This document shows, piece after piece, positions 27,323-35,927 of a stretch of DNA of 64,000 nucleotides (its first letter is position 1; each line of letters begins with the position of its first letter). The notes beneath the pieces were generated by a model. It worked only from the letters and a program-made list of their open reading frames with translations, was not told the origin of the DNA and searched no databases. Position numbers and translations under genes: made by a program. This stretch comes from Aurantiochytrium sp. KH105 (taxonomy: Eukaryota > Sar > Bigyra > Thraustochytrida > Thraustochytriidae). The stretch is taken from NCBI GenBank assembly GCA_003116975.1, contig BGKB01000020.1:682001-746000 (forward strand), written 5' to 3'.

Positions 27323-29677
27323 TCAGCGTCGTGACCGCTTGTGCTGCTTGCCGCCATGTTGCCTGGACTGCTTGCCCTGGTTTCGCAGTCGGGCCTTGTC
27401 GGCGCGCTTCTTGCCCTTGGCAAAGACGCCCACGCGAGTCTTTGTTCCTGGAATCACATTTTCTTTCTCGAGAAAGAGGCTTGCAGAGAGAGCCTCCTCG
27501 AAAACAGCTCGCTGCTTGGCCACGCGAGCGTCGAGCGAACGCCGCCGCTTGGCCTTGAAAGCCTCCTCGAACTGATTTGCTTCTGAATAAAGCTCGCTCT
27601 GCTCGCGCTTTCGCTTGCTGCGAATTGCTTCGAGGTTCGAGACCAGCGCCTTTTGCTTTGCCAAGGATGCCTGCGCCTTGGCCATGGCTTCGCGTGCTTT
27701 GTCGGAAATTTCAACTTTGCGCGCGTCTTTGGAAGTCGTCGAAGATGACGATGACGATGACGATGACGACACGGCCGCCAAGACAGCCTCATCGACTTCC
27801 ATGGCATCCTGTTCTTCATCACTTTCCTCCTTCTTCTCTACTTCTCTGTCCTCTTCTTCATCTTCTTCGTCCTGTTCATCCTCTTCTTCATCATTGTCCT
27901 GTTCCTCGACTTCTTCCTTCTCTTCAACCTGAATGTCGTCACTTTGCACCATGTCTTCAGAAGCTGACTCTGCAACATCGGCCTCAGAAGTGTTCCCTGG
28001 CAGATCTTCCGCGACAGCTTCCTTTTGGGCATGCGACTTTTCAGCTACGATCGCGGCCTCTGTAGCAACTTCAAAGCCAGCTTTGCGAACAGCCTGCGCT
28101 TCTTGGATGCGGGCAGTGTGCTTGAGAGCTTTGCTAGCAGCGTCAATGGCAACCTGGGTGCCGGCACGTCGCACTGCCCGCTTTGAGGTCTGCTCCCGCG
28201 CTTCGGCAGCGGCTGCACTCGCAACCTTGCTGCCAATTTGGCGAACAGCCCGTGACTTTGCAGCGCGAGTCGAGCGCTTGAGTGCCTCATCTGCAGCTTC
28301 GACGGCTACCTTGGCGCCAGCGTTGCGAATGGCGCGCTTTGAGGTCTGCTCCCGCGCTTCAGCAGCGGCTGCACTCGCAACCTTGCTGCCAATTTGGCGA
28401 ACAGCCCTCGACTTTGCAGCGCGAGTCGAGCGCTTGAGTGCCTCATCTGCAGCTTCGACAGCCACCTTGGCGCCAGCGCTGCGAACAGCACGAACTACAG
28501 ACTGATCTCGTGCCTCAGCAGCAGCCGCTGCCGCTACCTGGCTGCCAAGTTTGCGGACGTTGCGCGAGGTTTCTGCACGAGCAGATTGCACAAGAGCCTC
28601 TGCAGCGGCCTGACGTGCTGCAGCTCGAACTGTACCGCGCTGTCTTGCGACCGCGGTTGCTGCCTTGAGAACAGGTGCAGCAGCATCTTCATGCGCACGT
28701 CGCGACGCACGATTTTGCTCCCGAATGAAGCCCAGAACAGCACCTTTGTCCGCGGCCTCTTGAATGGCAATCTTGCTCAGGTTACGCAGCTTTGTCTGCT
28801 GGAGCGATTGTTTGGCCATTTCGACGGCGCTGAGCGTCCGTGGTGCATCCTGGGATTCCTTCATGGTGGCAGGGCTGCCCTGCACCTTGGCGGGCGCAGC
28901 GGCGTCGGCTTTCTTGAGCGCAGAGGGCTTCTTTGTGGTCTTCTTTGACTTCTTTGTCTTTGTCTTGATCGTCGTCGAGAGCAGCATCTCGGTCTCCGGC
29001 TGCTGGTCGCAATCCTGGTCTTGGGTACGAGCAGCGGCGGCGGCGGCAGACTTACGCGTCCTGGGCTTTTTTGACGGGTTCAGAAGAGTCTTCAGCAAGT
29101 TTGGCGCGCTTCTTCGTCTTGGAGACGGGCGCTTGCTGCTGCTGTAGCGTATTCGTGGCTTCCTTGAGCTGCGGCTTGAGCCCCGACTTTGAGGTCTTGG
29201 ACAGGGCGCGAGGGTCAACGTTTTCACCGTCGTGAGGCTCCCATAGCTTGGCCTTGGCCTTTGACGACTGCGGCTTGGCCTTGGAGCGACGCCTCGGCTG
29301 CGCAGCAGTCCTCATGGCGTCATCGCATTCCATGTCTTCAGGAGCCTGCGCAGGCGCGAGTTTGCGCAGCTCATCAATGATGGCCGTAGTCTTCATATTT
29401 GCCTTGACGCCATGCTGCTTTGCGAGGGCCTGGAGGTCTCTGCGGTTGAGGTCATCGAGACCGCGTAGCACTGCGTCGGTGAGCATGTTGTCGTTGTCTC
29501 CGCCAGCCGCGTGGGCAAAAGGTGCCTGCGTAGAAACGCCGCCAGCCTTGGCGTTGCTCGCGACGTTGGTATCGCAGTACACGAGAAAGCTTNAGTAAAA
29601 GGTGCCTGCGTAGAAACGCCGCCAGCTTTGGCGTTGCTCGCGACGTTGGTATCGCAGTACACGAGAAAGCTTGGCAT
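27323..29677 (-). CDS. Alanine-rich tandem-repeat protein with SAP-like N-terminus (at least 2 exons; contains an assembly scar)
   Basis: Exon 1 begins at ATG 29677 (MPSFLVYCDTNVASN) and crosses a single-N contig join with a duplicated 76-bp end (29517-29672); without the extra copy the frame is continuous. It contains a SAP-like helix pair (LDDLNRRDLQALAKQHGVKA), as at the front of nucleolar/spindle protein NUSAP1, and a DGENVDP motif, and ends at a GTAAGT donor (exon end 29056). Exon 2 uses another frame down to the stop at 27323; its acceptor is unresolved, and GGCAG near 28880 fits in phase. It encodes a K-rich segment, seven 24-28-residue alanine-rich repeats (two identical 52-residue double units), an acidic E/D block, poly-Ser and a basic C-terminus with ENVIPGTKTR. 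I suspect a nuclear or spindle protein but recognise no ortholog with certainty. Confidence 0.6.
28175..28486 (-). repeat. 156-bp coding tandem duplication
   Basis: Two nearly identical 156-bp units, 28175-28330 and 28331-28486, each encode one 52-residue double repeat of the alanine-rich protein. Few differences suggest a recent duplication or ongoing homogenisation. Confidence 0.85.
29517..29672. other. Assembly scar: N flanked by a 76-bp duplicated contig end
   Basis: Segments 29517-29592 and 29597-29672 are identical except one C/T difference (29547 versus 29627), with a single N at 29593. Both lie in exon 1 of the repeat-protein gene. Unmerged overlapping contig ends are the simplest explanation; the one difference may be an allele. 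Confidence 0.85.
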
Positions 29678-30600
29678 CTATTCTGGGTCCGGGGCCCGCT
29701 CTACAGACGCGCGCTACGAGAACAGCTCTTTGTGGACCCTGAAAATGGCGTCACGCCACGTTCCCGCACCGTGCCGCGGGTTTCCGACCTGGTTTTGGCT
29801 TTTGCAAAAACAGGGGGACGCGGGGCTCGCTTTTGCTCGCAAAAGGCCTAGACCTCGCTTTTGGATCAGGACCGAGAAGCGATGCGCCGCGCCTTCAAGT
29901 CACGCGCGTTGCGTCGGGCGCGTGCAACGTTTGAGTCCGCAGCCCCGGGCACTGAGCGACACTTCTCAAGGTCTGCGTGCTGTCTGGCTGTCTGTCTGTC
30001 TGTCTGCCTGCCTGTCTGCCGCGAGCCGAGGTCGAGCCTGAAGAAGCAAGTGCGTGCCCCAGAAAAAACCGTCCGTTTCATCCATCTTGCCGGGACAGAG
30101 ACCATGAGTCCCTCAGCACGGGAATAAGCAGAGCTGAGCAGAACAGCTGCAGCTTGCGCAAGAAAATAAGCAAAGGGGGGGGGGGGGGGGGGGGGAGATA
30201 AGCACGGGCTGCGCAGCGAGCATTGAAAGCGAGTGAGATGAGAAGTGTCATGAATGAAAACGGCAAGCCCGACGTTGAATGTGTATCAAGGAGCAGAAGG
30301 ACTATCTTTCTATGGAGAGACGAGCGAGACAACGAAGGCTACTGACTGCGTGACAGGCACGATGCGGCTGCAAAATGCTGGTACAACATACATCATGATG
30401 GTCGTACAATGATTCAGGAGATTTTAAAGATAATACTGAAGCTGCTGATCATCATCGATAGGCAAGGCATCCGAACCAAGCGTCCTACGTGAACTCGTGC
30501 AAGACACGTCCTCGTCAATGCATATATAAGTAAGCAAGAAAGCAAGCGAGCAAGCAAGGAGTAAAGAAACGAATAGCAGATCCAAACAGTTCCTAAAAGA
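29678..30600. other. Spacer between repeat-protein gene and RPS18
   Basis: 923 bp, holding the promoter of the repeat-protein gene and the RPS18 3' region. It has TGTC/TGCC repeats near 29985-30020 and a 21-G homopolymer at 30175-30195. No gene supported. Confidence 0.5.
30175..30195 (+). repeat. 21-base poly-G run
   Basis: An uninterrupted run of 21 G, the longest homopolymer I saw in the window. Its exact length is doubtful in any assembly. Confidence 0.9.
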
Positions 30601-31661
30601 TTAGCGGGGACCCACAGTGCGGCCACGGCGGCCAGTGGTCTTGGTGTGCTGGCCACGGACCTTGATGCCCCAGTAGTGGCGGATACCACGGTGGTTGCGG
30701 ACCTTCTTGAGGCGCTCAATGTCCTCGCGAAGCTTCTGCTCGAGGGTGTTGGCAACGAGCTGCGAGTACTTGCCCGTCTTGTAGTCATGCTGACGGTTCA
30801 GAAACCACTTGGGCACGCGGAAGTGAAGGGGGTTGCTGATAAGAGCGACGAGACGCTCAATCTCGTCGGGCTTGAGCTCACCGGCGCGCTTGTCCATGCT
30901 GATTTCTGCCTTCTTGCAGATCAGGTTGGCAAAGCGGCGGCCAATACCCTTGATGGAGGTAAGGGAGTGCATCACCTTAACGCGACCATCGATGTTGGTG
31001 TTACTGTGAACGTTTGAAATAAAATCATGCGCAAGCGCCGTCATAAAGTTAGTCCATCGTGATTCATGTACCCTTTTCTTTTCCTTTTGGACCTCCCCTC
31101 TACCAGGAAACGACACCAGCGAGCGCGAGCGCGAGAGCGAGAGAGTGATCCGACGGATGAAGGTGACGAGATCTATTCAGGCCGCAGAACAAAGACCAAG
31201 ACTCTTCGTGCAGTGCAAAATCGCGAGAGAGAATGTTGCCACGCATGGCAGCAGACTTTATCGATCGATGAAGCACCTCCTCCCGGTCGACGATCCACCT
31301 AACTGGCTGGCTGACTTGACTGGCCACGATTGCTTCGTGACCCAAGCTCGCCTTTCCGCTGTTCCGATGCGAGAGCGTCTGCTGCGCGAATGAAAACCAC
31401 GCAGCATGCGCTCCTTCGCCCGACTCAGGTTCTCGCCATAGCCATTCCTCATCTCCCTCTCGTCGTCGTCGTCGTCCTCCGAGGCCCCGCGCTCGTGGGT
31501 GGCTGCATGGCAGCATGGTCGCTCATCGTCGTTTCCAAGGTCTCGCGCGCGGGCGCTTGGCGAGCGCCCGCGCGCGCGAGGGACGCCGGCGCGTCCTCCG
31601 CGGCAACGTACAGAATACGGAGAATGTGCTGGAAGTCGGAGCCCGCGATGAGAGCGCTCAT
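30601..31661 (-). CDS. RPS18: Cytosolic small-subunit ribosomal protein uS13 (RPS18), 2 exons
   Basis: 150 residues. Exon 1 is only 50 bp (31661-31612, [16 protein letters not shown] plus a split Leu codon) with a GTACGT donor. Exon 2 (31003-30601) follows a CACAG acceptor that has an ACTAAC branch site about 45 nt upstream. The join yields [15 protein letters not shown], the invariant start of eukaryotic uS13, and the length fits the family (about 152). The rest is canonical: [53 protein letters not shown]. The protein lies in the 40S head and contacts the P-site tRNA and the 60S bridge. Exon 2 read alone shows a false extended N-terminus made of intron sequence. Confidence 0.97.
31004..31611 (-). 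other. 608-bp first intron of RPS18
   Basis: GT-AG intron with branch site ACTAAC near 31050. It is the longest intron resolved here. Ribosomal-protein introns often host snoRNAs; I looked for paired C (RTGATGA) and D (CTGA) boxes and saw none convincing. Confidence 0.85.
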
Positions 31662-32667
31662 GGTGCCGTCGAGCGAGTCTTCGTGCCCGTGCTCGTGCGC
31701 GCTTCTTCAAGAGTCTGCTGCCTCTCGCGCCGCCTCGCCCCGCCGGCCTCGCCTTGGGCCGCCCTCTCTTTGCGCCACTTGCGCCGCCCCGCTATAACCC
31801 ACTTGCCGCCCCCGCCCCAAGTGCGCTATCGCCCCGCGCCCCACTTGCGCGCCGCGCCCTTTGCGCCCCCGCCACCACCGATTCGAAAGCGCCCCGCGTT
31901 CCCGGCGTTACCTGCGTTCCCGGGGCCAACGGGAGCTAGGGTTAGGGCTTGGCGCGGGGTCTGGTGGTGGGTGGTAGGGGGGTGGGGCTCAGAGATACGG
32001 GAATGAGGGGCAGGGGGGGGGCGATGTCGAAGGGGATGAGAGAGAGAGAGAGAGAGAGTCTGATGGGAGAGACGAGCCAGAGAAGGGACAAAGGAGGAGG
32101 GAGAAAGGAGAAAGGAGATCGTGGCAGTGTGCGCGACTGGTTTCCTTACTTAACCTGTGTGATGACTTGTCTTCTTGCTTGCTTGGCCTTGCTTTCTGCG
32201 TTTTGCCATCCATACTGCGACATCCATGATCTTCGCCATGGAAGATTTTTGCCATGCATGTATTTTTCGCCTATGAATTTTGCGATCCGTGGTTTTTTTG
32301 CGATGCTTTTCATCGAGCTTTTTGTTATGTTATACTCATGCTTTCGGCCATGATGCTTCGTGTCTTTGCTTCTTCCTTGTCTTGCCATTGCTCTTGGCCC
32401 GGCCAGCCCATAGCGTTTTGTGTATAATTGGAACGCAACTGTGACCGTGCGGAGTTCCACTTGCCTGGCCAGACTTGGCCTACTGTTTTACAGTCGGCTA
32501 CAATAAAGTGAAGTGACAAGAGCGCCCCGGGCCGCCTGCCAGCTGTCTCTCCGACTCTGACACAGTCAACACACAAGTGCTGGACCGCCTCGCTGAGGCG
32601 ACTAGAATCGCGAGGCCGACCCCGGCAGGCCCGAACGCCGAGGCAGGGCGCAGCGACCCCGCGTGCC
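31662..32667. other. Divergent spacer between RPS18 and mannosyltransferase-like genes
   Basis: 1 kb. 31770-31860 carries three or four CACTTGC(G/C)C-type words in both orientations close to the RPS18 start. 32040-32060 is a GA dinucleotide run. 32200-32330 is AT-richer with loose repeats of ttttgc/ccat. No supported gene. Confidence 0.5.
31774..31858. promoter_or_regulatory. Cluster of CACTTGCGC-type elements upstream of RPS18
   Basis: CACTTGCGCC at about 31777, ACTTGCCGCC at about 31801, AAGTGCGC (reverse orientation) at about 31819 and CACTTGCGCGCC at about 31842, some 115-200 bp upstream of the RPS18 ATG. The same words form the arms of the hairpin near 25.2 kb and recur near 57.45 kb. 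Confidence 0.4.
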
Positions 32668-34143
32668 ATGATGGCGCACATCGGCGTGAGCACACGGAAA
32701 CAGACCTGGCTGGATGCCATCGGCCTGGGAGAAGAGTCACCGCGAGGGCATCAGCGGCGCAAATATGCATGCGTCTTTGGCGGCCTCTTCGTGCTCGTCT
32801 TCGGGCTCTGGGCTGTGCTAGGCAGGAGGGACAGCGCCAGCGAACTTCTCCGCTCGCAGCATCAAATTCTTCACAGCTACTGCAATGGCGTGCCTTCCGG
32901 CGACCCTGTGGCCCCCCAAACCAGCGACAGCGACAACGCATACTTGGCCTGGCTCAAGCACCAGGATGCGCAGTACAAATCCAGCGTGTGCAACACGCAA
33001 CCGCGCTTTGTAGAAAATCTCCGAGAACATGTTCCTTTTGAGCGGGACTTTATCGAGAAGAACATGCTTCAAACGCTCCCCAAGTTCGAGGAAGGGCCCT
33101 TTGAGGCTAATTCGCGAGGCTACGTCTTCACCACGCCACCCAAGCCAGAGATGATGGACATGATTCTGCGTACGGTCAATGTCATCCTTGAGCTCGAACC
33201 TGAAGCTGGCATGGAGGTATGGTTCACCTATGATGATTATCCACGCGATCATCCCCTATGCAATGGCGAGCTCTTGCACGTAGATTGCAAAGTTTTTTAC
33301 AGCGAGGAGACGGGCCTCACCCCGGACACATTGCCTCCCATTGGTTACGCATTTTGCATCTATGCTATCGTTCTCAGCCGCTTTCAGCATGTCTTCTTTC
33401 TTGACCTCGATGCCGTGCCCATGGCGAGCACCAAGTACCTTTTCGATGAGCCGGCCTACAAGGAAACTGGCCAGCTTTTTTGGGCCGATCTCTGGGGCAC
33501 AGATTCTCTTTTCGATGCTGGAATGACCGCGTGGACGGATAGCCAGCTATGGGATTTTGTGCGTGTCAATCCGTACAACACTCGCGAGATGGAATCATCA
33601 ATTCTGGTGATCGACAAGGCGCGCAACTGGAAAGAAGTGAATCTTGCCATGCACATGAGCCGCCACCAACAATTCATGTATCGCAAAGACACCAACCTAG
33701 GACCTCGTGGCCAGCAACTCACTCTCCATGGAGACAAGGATGTCTGGCGTCTTGCCTTTCTCTACTTTCGCACGAAATTCCACATGGCCCATCCCGTCAG
33801 CTTGGGCCGCGTGTACGCTTTCTTGGCCTACCGTCGAAACAGCATCGGACATATTGGTCTCCGTGATACTGATCACGTTCTCTTTGTACACCAGCCAAAG
33901 GACATGGCGCTTCCTCGCGCCCCGTATCTGCGTGTCGCCCTCCTCGACACGCACTGTAATGATCCACAACGTGCTTTCTACCACATTGGCTTTTCCAACT
34001 ACTGGCCTTGTTTGCAACCGTACGATTATCAGACAGGCCAGCTCCAACCGGAATCCGTCCCGTCATGGCGCACGCACAGCTGCGCATCTTCGGATCGTTC
34101 ACGAATGATCAGCTGCGATTCTGTCATCCTACGCACAACGTAG
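32668..34143 (+). CDS. Type II membrane mannosyltransferase-like glycosyltransferase
   Basis: 491 residues from ATG 32668. A short cytoplasmic tail with RRK is followed by a single signal-anchor helix (about 33-52, ACVFGGLFVLVFGLWAVLG) and a lumenal domain. The catalytic part resembles the MNN1-type 'Mannosyltransferase putative' family (PF11051): HVFFLDLDAVPM with a DxD metal site (Asp246, Asp248), then FDEPAYKETGQLFWADLWG, a possible acceptor region MESSILVIDKARNW, and HGDKDVWRLAF. The enzyme would act in the Golgi on protein or cell-wall glycans with a nucleotide-sugar donor. Linkage and donor cannot be read from sequence. Single exon. Confidence 0.82.
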   Translation: MMAHIGVSTRKQTWLDAIGLGEESPRGHQRRKYACVFGGLFVLVFGLWAVLGRRDSASELLRSQHQILHSYCNGVPSGDPVAPQTSDSDNAYLAWLKHQDAQYKSSVCNTQPRFVENLREHVPFERDFIEKNMLQTLPKFEEGPFEANSRGYVFTTPPKPEMMDMILRTVNVILELEPEAGMEVWFTYDDYPRDHPLCNGELLHVDCKVFYSEETGLTPDTLPPIGYAFCIYAIVLSRFQHVFFLDLDAVPMASTKYLFDEPAYKETGQLFWADLWGTDSLFDAGMTAWTDSQLWDFVRVNPYNTREMESSILVIDKARNWKEVNLAMHMSRHQQFMYRKDTNLGPRGQQLTLHGDKDVWRLAFLYFRTKFHMAHPVSLGRVYAFLAYRRNSIGHIGLRDTDHVLFVHQPKDMALPRAPYLRVALLDTHCNDPQRAFYHIGFSNYWPCLQPYDYQTGQLQPESVPSWRTHSCASSDRSRMISCDSVILRTT

Positions 34144-34908
34144 TTATCCATTCAAAAAGAACGATTGAACCATGATAGGCCTAGCACTAGCCCCAGCACC
34201 AGTAGTCTGGATAAGAAATGTGGATATACCCTCGAAGTAAGCTTCTACTATACACCAAAAAAGAAAACTCTCGACATTTTTTTTTTAAGAGGGAACAGAA
34301 AACTAAACTCAAGAGCTCAAATCACTCACTGGCTTTCACGTCAGCTGAGCGGCCCACACGACGGCGCGGCGATTTTTAAATGATCTTATACTCTGCGTGA
34401 CGCCTTGGCTGCTTCCTCTGCGAGTATCGACGGCCCGGCCAGGCCAAGGTGACCTTGATCGACAATCAATCCACCAAGTCTGGCGCCGGGGTTCACATGA
34501 CGCGCAAAATTCGCGACAATACTTGTCATTTTTATTTTTATTTTTTTTCTCGTTGGAAGGTTTTCCACGCGGCTTCGAGGCGGCGAAATTTAACAGACCC
34601 AGTGCGCTTGCCGGGGGGGGTAGCATGGAGAGGAGGGGGGTAGGAAAAAATGGGCGCACAGCGAGGCACAGCATGAAAAAAACGACCAAGTACACCCTCT
34701 GTAGCAAGGGTGAAAAATGAGTCGATCATCAAAAATATGACGAAGGCCGCCCTCTGTGGCAAGAGTGTAGAATGGCTCCAATCCCTGCAGTAAAGGGGTG
34801 GAGAGGAAAATGAGCCCAAAATTCGACAAAGTCCAACTGATGTAGTGAAGGGTCGTACAAAGACACTGCAAATGCAAGAAGGAAACGTTTGTACACAAAT
34901 GATTTCGT
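34144..34908. other. Spacer with a degenerate tandem array
   Basis: 765 bp, AT-richer than usual. At about 34680-34860 there are three degenerate copies of a unit of roughly 55-65 bp built around CTCTGTAGCAAGGGTG and AAAATGAG. No coding frame supported. Confidence 0.5.
34680..34860. repeat. Degenerate tandem repeat of about 55-65 bp
   Basis: Recognisable copies carry CTCTGTAGCAAGGGTG (34697), CTCTGTGGCAAGAGTG (34752), CTGCAGTAAAGGGGTG (34784) and GATGTAGTGAAGGGTC (34838). The array lies just downstream of the partial gene beside the gap. Confidence 0.5.
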
Positions 34909-35244
34909 TTAAGCAGTTTCGGAAGTGGTAGCACGGCTCATAAGAACTACCTTTACGGGTCTTGAAAAGCGTTCTCGCCATCCTTGCGTCTTCTGCTTGA
35001 GATGCTCGTACGATCTGTAAACGGTGTCTTCCACACTGTATAAGGAGTCTCCGAAACCAATCTTGTTGCGAATTGTATCATCGGTGATGGGATCCTTACG
35101 TGTCACACGCATCTCTTGATCAAGACAGTCGAAGAACTCCTTAAAGTTGACGGTCAGTGCCATTTGTCTGCCTGCATACTCGAGCCCAAAGCCAACATTC
35201 GTCTGCAGGTTCTGGTCAAGATGGGGATGAAAGGACTTCCCCTG
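34909..35244 (-). CDS. Unidentified protein, C-terminal fragment cut by an assembly gap
   Basis: An open minus-strand frame of about 111 codons runs from the N gap to a stop at 34909. It has ordinary protein character (FHPHLDQNLQTNVGFGLEYA, KDPITDDTIRNKIGFGD, YEHLKQKTQGWRERF), but I recognise no family. Across the gap a frame starts MAPTWLGAVCALPRTSARVA at 35434 and could be its 5' end if the gap length keeps phase, but that is unproven. Its 3' side runs into a degenerate tandem array. Confidence 0.4.
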   Translation of the reverse strand, partial: QGKSFHPHLDQNLQTNVGFGLEYAGRQMALTVNFKEFFDCLDQEMRVTRKDPITDDTIRNKIGFGDSLYSVEDTVYRSYEHLKQKTQGWRERFSRPVKVVLMSRATTSETA

Positions 35245-35331
35245 NNNNNNNNNNNNNNNNNNNNNNNNNNNNNNNNNNNNNNNNNNNNNNNNNNNNNNNN
35301 NNNNNNNNNNNNNNNNNNNNNNNNNNNNNNN
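35245..35331. other. Assembly gap (87 N)
   Basis: 87 undetermined bases. The true size is unknown. The gap interrupts a minus-strand coding frame. Confidence 0.98.
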
Positions 35332-35927
35332 AGGGAGTCTCGCGCACCCCTCTCCCGTCCAGTGAAGCTGCCGTCGCCACGCGCGCCGACGTGCGCGGCA
35401 ACGCACAGACGGCTCCAAGCCACGTCGGGGCCATCGCTATCTGCTATCTCTTACCCGCCCGCTGCCGCATGCTGCAGCCTCTGGCCGACCGCAACCCACC
35501 TGACGATACGGGGTCTCGAAATAGAAAACCCTCCTCAATGGGGAGGCCCGATCAGAACCAAACGGAACGAGCAAGCTGTTTATTGTCGCGAATGATCAGA
35601 TCCAGGGGTTCACAGTCGTCGCCGTTCCAACTTTGGACTCTCGTTCTGTTCTAGGCGTAGGCCCTATACTGCCGGTAGTAGTAGGCCTAGTAGGCCTCGG
35701 CCTAGTCGCGCTTGCACGTGACGAGATGAGAGAGCCAATGACAATCATTCACTGTCAGTCTCAAGTCGCAAGAGTCCCATCTTGGAGCGAGGGATGACCA
35801 CGAGTACAGCTTCCAGTTTGCGAGCGAGGGAATGGCGACGCGAATCGAGGGATGAAGTGCGACATGTCCAAGCGGGTCGAAAGCCAAAGCCGAGCGAGCT
35901 GCGTCCTTCACGAGAGTGCACTCTACG
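35332..35927. other. Spacer between the gap and the actin/Roc-COR/TIR gene
   Basis: 596 bp that should contain the promoter of the fusion gene and possibly the 5' end of the minus-strand gene broken by the gap. CTAGTAGGCC-type short repeats lie at about 35650-35705. Confidence 0.45.

Noticed and set aside
29393-29677. Repeat-protein gene considered a pseudogene because of a break near 29.59 kb
   Set aside because: The break coincides with an N and a duplicated contig end, so an assembly artefact explains it.
31004-31116. Extended N-terminus for RPS18 ([20 protein letters not shown])
   Set aside because: It is intron sequence; the upstream exon restores the conserved N-terminus and the acceptor has a proper branch site.
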